This document shows positions 26,766 to 35,094 of a stretch of DNA of 43,662 bases, one piece after another. Each line of letters begins with the position of its first letter. The stretch's first letter is position 1. A model generated the notes under the pieces. That model was not told where the DNA came from and ran no database searches. It saw only the letters and a program-made list of their open reading frames with translations. A program made the position numbers and the translations under genes. The stretch comes from a virus: positions 1 through 43,662 of IMG/VR virus record IMGVR_UViG_3300035130_000092; one strand, written 5' to 3'.

Positions 26766-28853
26766 ATGATCCACACGGCATTCAACCAGCCGGGCGGCAA
26801 GGGCGTGATTCTCGATCGCTCGCGCGCGGCCACCAATCAGGTGTGGTTCGTGCAGTCGACGCATTCGAACGCCAGCGACGGCGTCGGCTTCGGGCGTCAC
26901 CCGGACACGCCGTTCGCCACGCTGGATTATCTCCTCTCCAACGCGACGACCCTCGGCGTCACGACCTACGACACGGTGGTGATAGGCCCTGGACACAACG
27001 AGGGCCTGGGGGACGACCAGTGGGCATGCGCGACTGCCGGCCTCACGGTGATGGCGCACGAGCGGGCGATCGGCGGGCTCGCCCCCGTCCTGGACTTCGA
27101 CCACGCGAACGCCTCGCTGGACATCACGGCGAACAACACCGTGTGGAAGGGCATCCACTTCCGGCCCTCGATCGCCACAGTCGCGATCGGCGTCCATCTC
27201 GCGACGGGCGTAACGGGCACGGAATTCCACGACTGTCGCTGGATGATGGGAGAAGAAGGGGACGGCACCGACGAATTCGTCAAGGCGCTCTACCTACAGA
27301 GCGGCAACCACGACACGAAGCTTGTGAACTGCACGATCCTCGCCCACGCGAGCGCCAACGGCGCGACGCACGGGATCCATGTGGCGGCCGCCTCCAACCG
27401 ACTGGTGATCAAGGGTCTGGTGATGCAGGGACCGTATGCCACCGGCGGTTGGGTGGAGGCCGCGGCCGGCCTCAACCACGTCTTCGAGGACTCGAGTATC
27501 GACGTGTCGGGCGCGCAGGTCTCATTGCACGCGTCGAGCACGTTCGCCTCCCGCAAGAACAACGAGCTCGGTGGTAAGATCGAGGAGGTTGAGGTCGTCA
27601 CCACGCGCGTCGAGACACAAGTCACGGGACGCGGCCGCAACTTCTACGTCGACAGCAACAACGGCGCGTCCGGTAACAGCGGGCTGACGTGGGGCGATGC
27701 GGTCGCCACGATCGACCAGGCGATCAACAAGTGCACCCACGACTACGGGGACGTCATCCACGTCGCCGCCAACCACGCGGAGACGGTAGGCGGCGCCGCC
27801 GCGATCGACTGCGACGTGAGGAGCATCACAATCCGCGGGTACGGCAACGGGCTGGCGCGCCCGACGCTCACGTTCGACACGAACACCGACACCCTCGAGA
27901 TCGCGGTCATAGACGTCACGCTCGAGAACCTGTACTTCCTGTCGGATGTCGCGGACCTGGCGAAAGCCGTGGACATCGCGGCGGGCGGCGACAACTGCAC
28001 GATCAGGAACTGTCTCTTCCGGGACGGCGCAGCGAACAAGGAAATGCTCGTCGCTATCAACGTGGCGGCCGCCGCAAACAACCTGCTGATCGAGGGCTGC
28101 GAGTTCTCGACGACCGCCTCGGGTGACTGCACGGACGCGATTCTCCTGGCCGGCGCCTGCGACAACACCGTGATCCGGGACTGCATCTTCAACGGGGACT
28201 GGAGTTCCGGCTGCGTCGACGGCTCTGGCGCGGCGCAGACGCACCTCACGATCAAAGACTGCGTCATGAACAACGTCGATGCGAGCGCAGGCCTCTGCAT
28301 CAACTTGCATGGCAGCAGCACCGGCATCGTCACGGGCAACCGCTGCCACGGCGGCTTGACGGGGACCGACCCGATCGTCTGTGCGGCGGCGATGCGGCTG
28401 GGCAACCTCGTCACGGTCGTCGAGGGCACGGACGCCCTGGCCGAGCTCGGCATCCAGTGTGTGCGCGCGACAGGGGCGCTCGCGCAGACGGGCGTGCTAT
28501 CCCTGTTCACGATCACGGGCCGCGTGATGGTGACAGCGATCATCGGGGAGGTCACGACCAACATCCAGAATCAGGCGAACGCGACGAAGCTCTCGGTCAA
28601 CCCCACAGCGGGCGACACGACGGACATCTGCGCGACGCTCGACATCGCCAACGATCAGGTCGGCACTCTCTACGGCATCACCGGGACCGCCGGGGACGCG
28701 ATGCAGCAGGCGTGCATCATGAAGAACCCCATCATCGCGGAGGCCGGCGTCATCGAGATGAACTGCGCGGCGAACAACAGCGGTGCGATCCAGTGGAACT
28801 GCTATTGGAAGCCTCTCGTCGCCGGTTCCACTCTCGTCGCGAACGGCCCGTAG
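26766..28853 (+). CDS. Double right-handed beta-helix protein in the head operon
   Basis: A 695-residue protein from ATG 26766, with GAGGGAGAAG upstream. It shows the short repeating strands of a right-handed beta-helix (NCTILAHASANGATHGIHVA, TIRNCLFRDGAANKEMLVAI, LLIEGCEFSTTASGDCTDAI, TVIRDCIFNGDWSSGCVDG). Two helix units are suggested, as VWFVQSTHSNASDG...FATLDYLL near the start is echoed by NFYVDSNNGASGN...ATIDQAIN at about residue 295. Beta-helices of this kind are usual in tailspikes and capsid fibres. Its place between capsid and connector genes is unusual and points to a head fibre or spike rather than a tail one. Confidence 0.75.
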   Translation: MIHTAFNQPGGKGVILDRSRAATNQVWFVQSTHSNASDGVGFGRHPDTPFATLDYLLSNATTLGVTTYDTVVIGPGHNEGLGDDQWACATAGLTVMAHERAIGGLAPVLDFDHANASLDITANNTVWKGIHFRPSIATVAIGVHLATGVTGTEFHDCRWMMGEEGDGTDEFVKALYLQSGNHDTKLVNCTILAHASANGATHGIHVAAASNRLVIKGLVMQGPYATGGWVEAAAGLNHVFEDSSIDVSGAQVSLHASSTFASRKNNELGGKIEEVEVVTTRVETQVTGRGRNFYVDSNNGASGNSGLTWGDAVATIDQAINKCTHDYGDVIHVAANHAETVGGAAAIDCDVRSITIRGYGNGLARPTLTFDTNTDTLEIAVIDVTLENLYFLSDVADLAKAVDIAAGGDNCTIRNCLFRDGAANKEMLVAINVAAAANNLLIEGCEFSTTASGDCTDAILLAGACDNTVIRDCIFNGDWSSGCVDGSGAAQTHLTIKDCVMNNVDASAGLCINLHGSSTGIVTGNRCHGGLTGTDPIVCAAAMRLGNLVTVVEGTDALAELGIQCVRATGALAQTGVLSLFTITGRVMVTAIIGEVTTNIQNQANATKLSVNPTAGDTTDICATLDIANDQVGTLYGITGTAGDAMQQACIMKNPIIAEAGVIEMNCAANNSGAIQWNCYWKPLVAGSTLVANGP

Positions 28854-28896
28854 TAGACGGAGTCAGTTGACGACCAGCGCTTGAGCGAGCGAATGG

Positions 28897-28924
28897 GGCC
28901 CGGCCCGGGTAATCGGGCCGGGCC
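28897..28924. terminator. GC hairpin after the beta-helix gene
   Basis: GCCCGGCCCG (28898-28907) pairs perfectly with CGGGCCGGGC (28914-28923) across a 6-nt loop, with one more G-C pair at 28897/28924. It has no T-run. The stem is the same sequence family as the end hairpin at 41949-41983. Confidence 0.5.
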
Positions 28925-28945
28925 TCGCGCATGAGGGAGAGACAC

Positions 28946-29800
28946 ATGTCCCAGAGAGTTGACCGCATCATCGACCGCTGCGAGAGCGTGACGGACCCGC
29001 TCTACACGGAACTCGGGGACGAAACGGACAACCTCGAGGTGGCGGCCGCTCGTAGCGTCGCCGGCCAGTATGCGATCGAGTTCGACAAGGTCGACGGCAC
29101 CGCGACCACGAAGAGCGCCGGGGCATATCGCGAGTACGATCCCGCTCTGAATCTCGACAAGGAGCGCCTCGGCGGCGGCTGGATCACGTGGAAGCTCTAC
29201 GTCTCGAGCGTTGCTGACATCGACTACGCATGGCTGTGCCTGGGCGACGATTCGACCAACTATGTCGAGTATCGCGTGCCTGACACGCGCCTCGAGGCAG
29301 GGGTCAACAACCTGTGCGCGGTCCCGATGCACGCCTACGCCGCGGTAGGTGGGACCGGCTGCAACTTCAGCGACATCGGGTACATGTCGTGGGGCGTTGC
29401 CTTCGACGCCGAGGACGACGCGCTCGCGAACATGGCTATCGACGAGATCTCGATCTGGCCGGGGATCGCGCCTCTCCCGACGATTCCCGAGGACATCGTG
29501 GACTTCACCACCCAGGACGGCGCGGGCTCGGCCGTGGACTCCCCGAAGACTTCGGTGGGGACGACCCCCGTAAGCCTGACGGCGCCGGCGCATGCGCGGT
29601 TCGTGACATTGCAGGGCGAGGCCGCGATCCGGGTGGGACGCAACGGGACGCTGGACGGGACCGCCGACGAGGGCTACGACCAGCTCATGGCGTACGAGAA
29701 AGAGGCGTATCCGATCCGGCCGGGGCAGCTGATCTACTTCAGGATCGATGCGGCTTCGGGCACGACCTCTGTGAACTTCAAGTTCCTGACGACCGAGTGA
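28946..29800 (+). CDS. Beta-sandwich (lectin-like) structural protein
   Basis: A 284-residue protein from ATG 28946 after GAGGGAGAG. Residues 40-180 look like a concanavalin-type beta-sandwich: AGQYAIEFDKVDGTATTKSA, WITWKLYVSSVADIDYAWL, WGVAFDAEDDALANMAIDEI. The C-terminal 100 residues form a second beta domain with VGTTPVSLTAPAHARFVTLQ and FRIDAASGTTSVNFKFLTTE, close in style to small head or tail decoration domains. It probably binds a surface or sits on the virion. It lies with the beta-helix and CBM-like proteins in one cluster of receptor or decoration genes. Confidence 0.62.
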   Translation: MSQRVDRIIDRCESVTDPLYTELGDETDNLEVAAARSVAGQYAIEFDKVDGTATTKSAGAYREYDPALNLDKERLGGGWITWKLYVSSVADIDYAWLCLGDDSTNYVEYRVPDTRLEAGVNNLCAVPMHAYAAVGGTGCNFSDIGYMSWGVAFDAEDDALANMAIDEISIWPGIAPLPTIPEDIVDFTTQDGAGSAVDSPKTSVGTTPVSLTAPAHARFVTLQGEAAIRVGRNGTLDGTADEGYDQLMAYEKEAYPIRPGQLIYFRIDAASGTTSVNFKFLTTE

Positions 29801-29807
29801 GGCACCG

Positions 29808-31136
29808 GTGATTCAGACCCCGTATTCCTTCATGGTCCAGCGCCCGCGGCGGCAGACGAAGATCAGCTCCGTCCTGCCACCGATCACGGACGGGCTCACG
29901 TTCTTCGCGCCTCTCACGCGCGACTACGGGACTGTACCCGTGTACTCGGCGGCGGGCACGACCGGGCTGTCGACGGAGACGGTGGACGCGGATGGGACGT
30001 ACACCGAGGCTTTCTCGGATCTCATCGTGGGGGCGAGTCTCAACACGGCGAGAGTCGGGAAGTACGGGCTGCTCTCAGAGGTGGCGAGCACGAACCTGTG
30101 TTTGCAGTCTGAGGCGTTGGACGTAGATGGCTCGGGATCGCCTTGGACCCACACGGCCTGTACGGTAACGGCCAACCAGGTAACGGCACCCGACAACGCC
30201 GCAACTGCGGACAAGGTTGCGGATGACGCTGGCGGCCAATACAACCGCGTCGGGCAAAACGTTACGCTGTCTAACGGGACGACCTACACGTTGAGCGTGT
30301 GTGTCAAGAAGGGCGACTCGGAGGCGTTTTCTATCTCCCTATGGAGGGCTGCCCATACCTCAATACGTATCGACTTTGAGTTTACCGGAACCGTGCCAAG
30401 CGTGAAGGCGGAGGATGAAGGAACGGGTGGCGTCAAGGCGATAGGTGGCGGGTGGTATCGCTGCTACGGCGTCGGCGCCGCGAACGCAGACGTGGCATAC
30501 GAGGCCGCTGTTTACCCAAGCGAACATAACGTCACGCCCTCCGCTGGGGTCTATACGTACTTCTGGGGCGTCCAACTCGAAGCCCAATCCGCCCCCACCT
30601 CCTACATCCCTACTACGTCAGCAGCAGTGACGAGGAGTGCGGAGGCGCTTCGATATCCGGGCGGCGCGAACGTGTCCTTCACCGCCGGAACGATTCTTGT
30701 TGCTGCGCGGCTCACGGACGCGGCTATAGCGTCCGGGGTGACGCCCGTCTTCCTGGAGGTGGGCGCCGGCGCAACCGACAGGCTTACGTTTATTCTCGAC
30801 TCGAACGACAAGGCGAACTTCTCGGTGGTAGACGGCGGGGCGTCTCAGGCAAGCCTGGTCGGCACCAACGCCCTAGTGGCAGATACGACCTACGTCTTTG
30901 CGCTTGTGTGGGCGGCGAACGATGTGCGGCAGTACGTGAACGGGGCCGACGAGAAGTCCGATACGTCGGCTACAATGCCCTCCGGAACCATCACGATAGA
31001 TGTTGGGTATCTTGCCAGAGCGGCAGGATACAACATCAACGGCTCCCTCAAGCACCTCCTCATCTACAACGACGAGAAGACTGCCGAGGAAATCGCATAC
31101 CTCAGTGACTGGGTAGCGGACAGGAGCGCGGCATGA
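29808..31136 (+). CDS. Virion protein with CBM-like and LamG-like domains
   Basis: A 442-residue protein from GTG 29808, behind GAGG. Residues 95-285 form a carbohydrate-binding-like module: NLCLQSEALD, GTTYTLSVCVKKGD, IGGGWYRCYGVG, YFWGVQLEAQSAPTSYIPTT. This module is widespread in phage virion proteins, and a variant occurs in the tail-tip protein at 37358. Residues 285-440 are like a LamG/concanavalin lectin (TAGTILVAARLTDAAIASGV, DTTYVFALVWAANDVRQYVN, LKHLLIYNDEKTAEEIAYLS). Sugar binding to the host surface is inferred. The stop overlaps the next start (ATGA). Confidence 0.75.
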   Translation: MIQTPYSFMVQRPRRQTKISSVLPPITDGLTFFAPLTRDYGTVPVYSAAGTTGLSTETVDADGTYTEAFSDLIVGASLNTARVGKYGLLSEVASTNLCLQSEALDVDGSGSPWTHTACTVTANQVTAPDNAATADKVADDAGGQYNRVGQNVTLSNGTTYTLSVCVKKGDSEAFSISLWRAAHTSIRIDFEFTGTVPSVKAEDEGTGGVKAIGGGWYRCYGVGAANADVAYEAAVYPSEHNVTPSAGVYTYFWGVQLEAQSAPTSYIPTTSAAVTRSAEALRYPGGANVSFTAGTILVAARLTDAAIASGVTPVFLEVGAGATDRLTFILDSNDKANFSVVDGGASQASLVGTNALVADTTYVFALVWAANDVRQYVNGADEKSDTSATMPSGTITIDVGYLARAAGYNINGSLKHLLIYNDEKTAEEIAYLSDWVADRSAA

Positions 31137-31543
31137 GCAGGATAGAGCCTGTCCTGATTGACATCGCGGACGTCCCGGAGGCGGTCAAAGCCGTGGACGT
31201 TCGACGCGCAATCGTCAATGAGCTCGGGGAAATCACCGGGCACGAAGTCGTGAGAGTCGAACCCACGTACACGTGGAAGATCATCACTCCGGCCGCCACG
31301 TACTTCGTGAGCCAGCTCACGGACATCTGGCGCTACTCCCCGGCCGAGGACAAGTCGGAGCGGGAGTACGCGGAAGTGATCAAGCTCGGCCTCGGCGCCC
31401 GCGCGGGTCGTCCCGTGTACGGGGGCGAGGATGGGAGCCGCGCCTACGTTTCGCGCGCGACGTTCGACGCGCTGGCAGCCGCAAGCGTTTTGGTTGCGGC
31501 AAAAGCGGGGGGAGCCGTTAGCGGGGGTGAGCTGCTGCCGTAG
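31133..31543 (+). CDS. Hypothetical head/neck-region protein
   Basis: A 136-residue protein from ATG 31133 (ATGA overlap). The N-terminal half is alpha/beta (IDIADVPEAVKAVDVRRAIV, YTWKIITPAATYFVSQLTDI) and the C terminus is Ala/Gly-rich. It lies ahead of the connector gene. I do not recognise the family; a short structural or chaperone role fits the position. Confidence 0.65.
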   Translation: MSRIEPVLIDIADVPEAVKAVDVRRAIVNELGEITGHEVVRVEPTYTWKIITPAATYFVSQLTDIWRYSPAEDKSEREYAEVIKLGLGARAGRPVYGGEDGSRAYVSRATFDALAAASVLVAAKAGGAVSGGELLP

Positions 31544-31552
31544 AGGAGAGAG

Positions 31553-32152
31553 ATGGCTCGCCAGTACAGATCACTCATCCAGAGCACCGCACCGTCCGCC
31601 GAGCCGGTCGACGCCGACGACGTGAAGACACACACCCACATCTCCCACGACGCGGAGGACACGCTGCTCGAGTCGATGATCGCGGCGAGCCGCCACCACG
31701 TCGAGGAGATCACGGGGATGCAGTTGATCAACGCCTCGTGGACGATGCGGCTCGACTCGTTCCCCGACAGCGGCAACGAACTCGTGCTCCCGCGCGGTCC
31801 CGTATCGAGCATCACGAGCGTGTCATACAACGACACCGCGGGCGACGAGCAGACGCTCACGGAGGACACCGACTTCATCCTCGACGAGAACGTGAGGCCC
31901 CCCACGCTCTATCTCGTCCCGGAGTCGTGGGATTGGCCAAGTACCTATGGCGAGCCGAACGACGTCACGGTAGTATGGGTCGCGGGCTATGGCACGGCCG
32001 GGAGCAGTGTCCCCGACCGGTACAAGCACTGCATTCGCCTCATGAGCGCGTCGCTGTTCATGAACCGCGAACTGTGGGAGGCCGCGCAGTCCAACGAGTG
32101 GGGCGCGTTCGACGCGCTCATAGGGAGTTCGATTCTGCAGCACGCATTCTAG
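31553..32152 (+). CDS. Head-tail connector protein (HK97 gp6-like)
   Basis: A 199-residue protein from ATG 31553 with GGAGAG. Pattern: DADDVKTHTHISHDAEDTLL (helical), AASRHHVEEITGMQLINASW, a beta section with LPRGPVSSITSVSYND and DVTVVWVAGYGTAGSSVPDR, and a final helix (HCIRLMSASLFMNRELWE). This is the usual gp6 or adaptor-1 profile that joins the portal to the tail. Position before the cement and joining genes agrees. Confidence 0.85.
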   Translation: MARQYRSLIQSTAPSAEPVDADDVKTHTHISHDAEDTLLESMIAASRHHVEEITGMQLINASWTMRLDSFPDSGNELVLPRGPVSSITSVSYNDTAGDEQTLTEDTDFILDENVRPPTLYLVPESWDWPSTYGEPNDVTVVWVAGYGTAGSSVPDRYKHCIRLMSASLFMNRELWEAAQSNEWGAFDALIGSSILQHAF

Positions 32153-32174
32153 CGCGGAGCGCGAGGAGGATACG

Positions 32175-32597
32175 ATGGCAGATCTCAGCATCACGGCAGC
32201 AGAGGTCGTCCCGGACACGGCGCAGATCAAGACGGGCATCGCCGGGGAGGCGATCACCGTGGGTATGTCCGTCTACAAGAAGGCCTCGGACGGCAAGCTC
32301 TACAAGGCGATCGACACTTCGGCCGCTGCTGCGGCCGCGGTCGGAATCGCCTCGAGCAGCTGCTCGGCGGCGAATCAATCGATCACGTACCAGAAGTCGG
32401 GTACGATCGTCCTTGGCGCGTCCGCCTCCGTTGCCCAGGGCGCCGTGTACGTCGTGAGCGGAACCGCCGGCGGGATCGCGCCCGAGGCCGACGCGGGCGC
32501 TGGCAATTACCTCACGATCCTCGGCGTGGGCGATGCCTCGGACGGCATTGTCATGCCGACGAACGGACCGCACGCGAGCGGCGTCGCCCACGCCTAG
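32175..32597 (+). CDS. Capsid cement-like protein (DUF2190 type)
   Basis: A 140-residue, Ala/Gly-rich beta protein from ATG 32175 with GAGGAG. Segments such as IAGEAITVGMSVYKKASDG, VGIASSSCSAAN, TYQKSGTIVLGASASV and AVYVVSGTAGGIAPEAD follow the DUF2190-like cement pattern of small beta-barrel proteins that bind the outer capsid at three-fold or quasi-three-fold sites. It lies among the connector genes rather than beside the capsid gene, but order is often relaxed. Confidence 0.72.
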   Translation: MADLSITAAEVVPDTAQIKTGIAGEAITVGMSVYKKASDGKLYKAIDTSAAAAAAVGIASSSCSAANQSITYQKSGTIVLGASASVAQGAVYVVSGTAGGIAPEADAGAGNYLTILGVGDASDGIVMPTNGPHASGVAHA

Positions 32598-32608
32598 ACG
32601 GGTGTCTG

Positions 32609-32950
32609 ATGTCGCTGCCGACGATCAAGGCCGGGGATCTGAAGGACCGCATCACCCTCCAGTCGATCGAGGGTGAGCAGTCCTATACCGGCAGTGACGA
32701 GAGCGTCGATACATGGCAAGACGAACTGGACCTCTGGGCGCAAGTGCGCCCGCTGTCGGTCCGGGAGCAGAACGAGGCGCTTCACACCGTTGGCGTCGTC
32801 TCCCATCGGGTGACGATCCGTTCGCTCGGGGTGACGGTCAACACGCACAAGCGCTTCAAATTCGGGGATCGCTACCTGAACGTCGTCGCGGCACTGGACT
32901 GGGACGAGGCGCAAGTATTCACGCAGGTCTTCTGCCTGGAGCAACAGTGA
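32609..32950 (+). CDS. Head closure / head-tail joining protein
   Basis: A 113-residue protein from ATG 32609. It shows the profile of the SPP1 gp16-type head-tail joining family: GDLKDRITLQSIEGEQSY, TWQDELDLWAQVRPLSVREQ, HRVTIRSLGVTVNTHKRFKF and the final strand pair with ALDWDEAQVFTQVFCLEQ. This family closes the portal channel after DNA packaging. The stop overlaps the next start (TGATG). Confidence 0.88.
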   Translation: MSLPTIKAGDLKDRITLQSIEGEQSYTGSDESVDTWQDELDLWAQVRPLSVREQNEALHTVGVVSHRVTIRSLGVTVNTHKRFKFGDRYLNVVAALDWDEAQVFTQVFCLEQQ

Positions 32951-33486
32951 TGGTCGACGCCGCGATCAAATACGACCCCAGGGAGTGGGCGGACATGCAG
33001 CGCCGACTCGCGCTCGTGGGTGCGCGCGTCGCGGCCCGCGTCGCGGGGAAGGCGAGCCGGAAGGGACTCAACGTCGTGTTGCGTTCCGCGAAGCAGAAGG
33101 TCACGAAGCGCACTGGCCTGCTCAAGAAGTCCCTCGCGGTCATCCAGAAGAAGTACAAGCACACCGGGACGATCTACAACCTGGTCGGTCCGCGCCGTGA
33201 CATGAAGGATCCCCAGACCGGGGAAAATCCCGCGAACATCGCGCACCTCGTCGAGTTCGGGACGGCGCCCCACACGATGGCGCCCAAGGGCATGGCTGGA
33301 TCACTCAAGATCAAGCGCAGGGAGGGTCCGCAAGTCCACGTGAGAGGCGAGATCGAGCATCCCGGCGCGAGGGCGAAGCCGTTCTTGAGACCCGCCTATG
33401 ACGAACGGGGCCGGGAGGCGATCAACGTCACGTTCCATGAGTTCGACAAGGGCGTCGACGAGGAAGTGCGGAAGGCGAAGCGCTGA
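32950..33486 (+). CDS. Neck protein (HK97 gp10-like)
   Basis: A 178-residue protein from ATG 32950 (overlap with the preceding stop). It has the gp10 family pattern: SRKGLNVVLRSAKQKVTKRT, GLLKKSLAVIQKKYKHTG, the central AHLVEFGTAPHTMAPKGM, then AKPFLRPAYDERGREAINVT. The EFGT and PFLRPA motifs are hallmarks of that family. It joins head to tail. The stop overlaps the next ATG. Confidence 0.88.
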   Translation: MVDAAIKYDPREWADMQRRLALVGARVAARVAGKASRKGLNVVLRSAKQKVTKRTGLLKKSLAVIQKKYKHTGTIYNLVGPRRDMKDPQTGENPANIAHLVEFGTAPHTMAPKGMAGSLKIKRREGPQVHVRGEIEHPGARAKPFLRPAYDERGREAINVTFHEFDKGVDEEVRKAKR

Positions 33487-33950
33487 TGGCCGCGAACGTA
33501 CAGGGCGCGATCCACGAGTTGATCGTGAACAACGACGACGTTGCGGCGCTGCTCACGGCCTCGGGGGAGCCGAGGCTTTACCCTAACCGCGCGCCCCACT
33601 GGAGAGCCGCGGACGAGCCCGACCGCTACGGCGTCTACTGGATCGTGTCGACGGTGCGCAACCAGCACCTGGGGGGCGTCGACAGGCTGACGATGGTGCG
33701 TGTTCAGGTCGACGCCATGGCGCGGACCTACGACGACGCGGAGGAGCTGGCGGAGACCATCCGCCTTTCGTGTGACGGGTTCAGCGGGGATGTTGACGTC
33801 GGGTCCGACTCGTTCAAGATCCGGTATATGCGGTTGGACGGCAAGGGCGACGGATACGTGGACAGCGCATCCGGCGGCCGGGGCTGGCATGCGGTCAGCT
33901 CCGATTACGTGGTCTGGTACAGGGCCGGGACCCCGGTCCACGCAGGATAG
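33486..33950 (+). CDS. Tail terminator-like protein
   Basis: A 154-residue protein from ATG 33486. N-terminal helix (GAIHELIVNNDDVAALLTAS), then strands YGVYWIVSTVRNQHLGGVDR and MVRVQVDAMARTYDDAEELA, a helix (ETIRLSCDGFSG) and a final strand pair with VVWYRAG. This resembles the tail terminator/tail completion families (gpU or DUF3168 type), which cap the tail tube. It comes just before the tail tube gene, as usual. Confidence 0.78.
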   Translation: MAANVQGAIHELIVNNDDVAALLTASGEPRLYPNRAPHWRAADEPDRYGVYWIVSTVRNQHLGGVDRLTMVRVQVDAMARTYDDAEELAETIRLSCDGFSGDVDVGSDSFKIRYMRLDGKGDGYVDSASGGRGWHAVSSDYVVWYRAGTPVHAG

Positions 33951-33959
33951 GAGGATCCC

Positions 33960-34337
33960 ATGGGTGTGGATCTCGGTCACGGCACGACCATGACGTTCGC
34001 GGTGAGCGGGTGGAGCGTGAACATCGTCGACGTGGGCGACGTCGGCTGGGAGCGCGCCACCGTGGAATCGACGCACCTCTCGACGTCCGACTGGAAGACG
34101 TACTTGTTCTCGCGACTGCGCGACGGGGGCTCCCCCACGATGACCGTCCAACACGACCCGTCGAACCTGCCGCCGAGCTCGACGACCCCGGAGGAGATCA
34201 CGATCACGCTCTACGACACGAACACCATCGTCTTCGACGGCGCGATCTCGTCGTACAAGATCGCGATCGCCTCGGAGGAGATGACGGTCGCGCAAGTCAC
34301 ACTCAAGGTGAGCGGGGAAGTCACGGGCGTCAGCTAG
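33960..34337 (+). CDS. Major tail (tube) protein
   Basis: A 125-residue protein from ATG 33960 with AGGAGG. It is beta-rich (TTMTFAVSGWSVNIVDVGDV, PTMTVQHDPSN, EITITLYDTNTIVFDGAISS, VAQVTLKVSGEVTGVS), with the tube profile of short tail proteins (lambda gpV N domain, about 120-150 residues). It precedes the frameshifted chaperone gene, so it is probably the only tube subunit. Forms stacked hexamers around the tape measure. Confidence 0.8.
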   Translation: MGVDLGHGTTMTFAVSGWSVNIVDVGDVGWERATVESTHLSTSDWKTYLFSRLRDGGSPTMTVQHDPSNLPPSSTTPEEITITLYDTNTIVFDGAISSYKIAIASEEMTVAQVTLKVSGEVTGVS

Positions 34338-34383
34338 CGGATAACCGGCGCGGGAGGGGGGCGCGCTGCGAAGGGAGAGAGAG

Positions 34384-34731
34384 ATGGTTGCAACCAGGGA
34401 TTCCATCCTCGGTGCGGACGACCTCCGCACCGAGGTCGTTTCGACGCAGGAGTGGGGGGACGTTCGTATCCGGACGATGACCGGTGCCGAACGAGATCAA
34501 CTCGACGCGCACCTCGTCCGCACAAAGAAGACAAAGGAGTTCAACGACCCCACCGAATTCAACGCGCGGCTCGTCATGCTCTGTGCCGTCGACGACAAGG
34601 GCGAGCGGCTCTTTGACGAGAGCCACATCTCCGAATTACAGAAGAAGGCGGCGAAACCGCTCGGGGAAGTCGCGGACGCAATCTTGGCACTCAACGGTAT
34701 GGATGAGGAGGAAGTCGAAAAAAACTCCTGA
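34384..34731 (+). CDS. Tail assembly chaperone (G-type product)
   Basis: A 115-residue protein from ATG 34384 with GGGAGAGAG. The N-terminal part (TEVVSTQEWGDVRIRTMTGA, then ERDQLDAHLVRTKKTKEF) and helical C-terminal half (LQKKAAKPLGEVADAILALN) match gpG-type chaperones that bind the tape measure during tail assembly. The end reads GAA AAA AAC before TGA; that A AAA AAC heptamer allows part of the ribosomes to shift by -1. Confidence 0.86.
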   Translation: MVATRDSILGADDLRTEVVSTQEWGDVRIRTMTGAERDQLDAHLVRTKKTKEFNDPTEFNARLVMLCAVDDKGERLFDESHISELQKKAAKPLGEVADAILALNGMDEEEVEKNS

Positions 34732-35093
34732 GGCGCCCGCAGCGCCTCGACTGGTTCGCGCTGGCGGAGCGGCTCGGCATGGGCGTACGGCGGGCGCAAC
34801 GAGAAGTCGACTCGCGCGAATTCGAGGAATGGCGGGCGTATCACAGGATCACCCATGATCCGGACGACAGGCGCACCGCTGAGATACTCAGCGCGTTGTG
34901 GAAGATCGCGGCGGGGTATCGGCGCACGGCGATGGAACCGGCCGATTTCCTGCCGCAGAAGCGCGTGCGCAAAGCGCCCCCGGCCCCGGAGGCCCCGGAT
35001 CACGTCGAGATCGGCTGCAAGCTGAAAGCCGCGTTCGGGATGATCAAGAAGGCGCAGCGCGAGAAACGCGAGCGCGAGCAGAACAAGAGCTGA
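34384..35093 (+). CDS. Frameshifted tail assembly chaperone (GT-type product)
   Basis: A fused product of about 236 residues made by -1 frameshift at 34719-34725: bases 34384-34725 in the first frame, then 34725-35093 in the second. The extension begins LLRRPQRLDWFALAERLGMG, which has no good start of its own, and continues EEWRAYHRITHDPDDRR to a basic tail (KKAQREKREREQNKS). This is the T domain that contacts tube subunits while G binds the tape measure. The frame change (+1 register to the 0 register) and the canonical slippery heptamer agree with lambda gpG/gpGT. Confidence 0.85.
34719..34725 (+). promoter_or_regulatory. -1 ribosomal frameshift site
   Basis: A AAA AAC in phase with the G frame, seven bases long, followed three bases later by the G stop codon (TGA 34729-34731). 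The downstream sequence is GC-rich and may fold to stimulate shifting. Confidence 0.85.
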
Positions 35094-35094
35094 C

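Noticed and set aside
27522-28564. Two long antisense frames under the beta-helix gene
   Set aside because: They have the Ala/Val/Asp/Arg bias typical of shadows in GC-rich DNA and conflict with the beta-helix protein.
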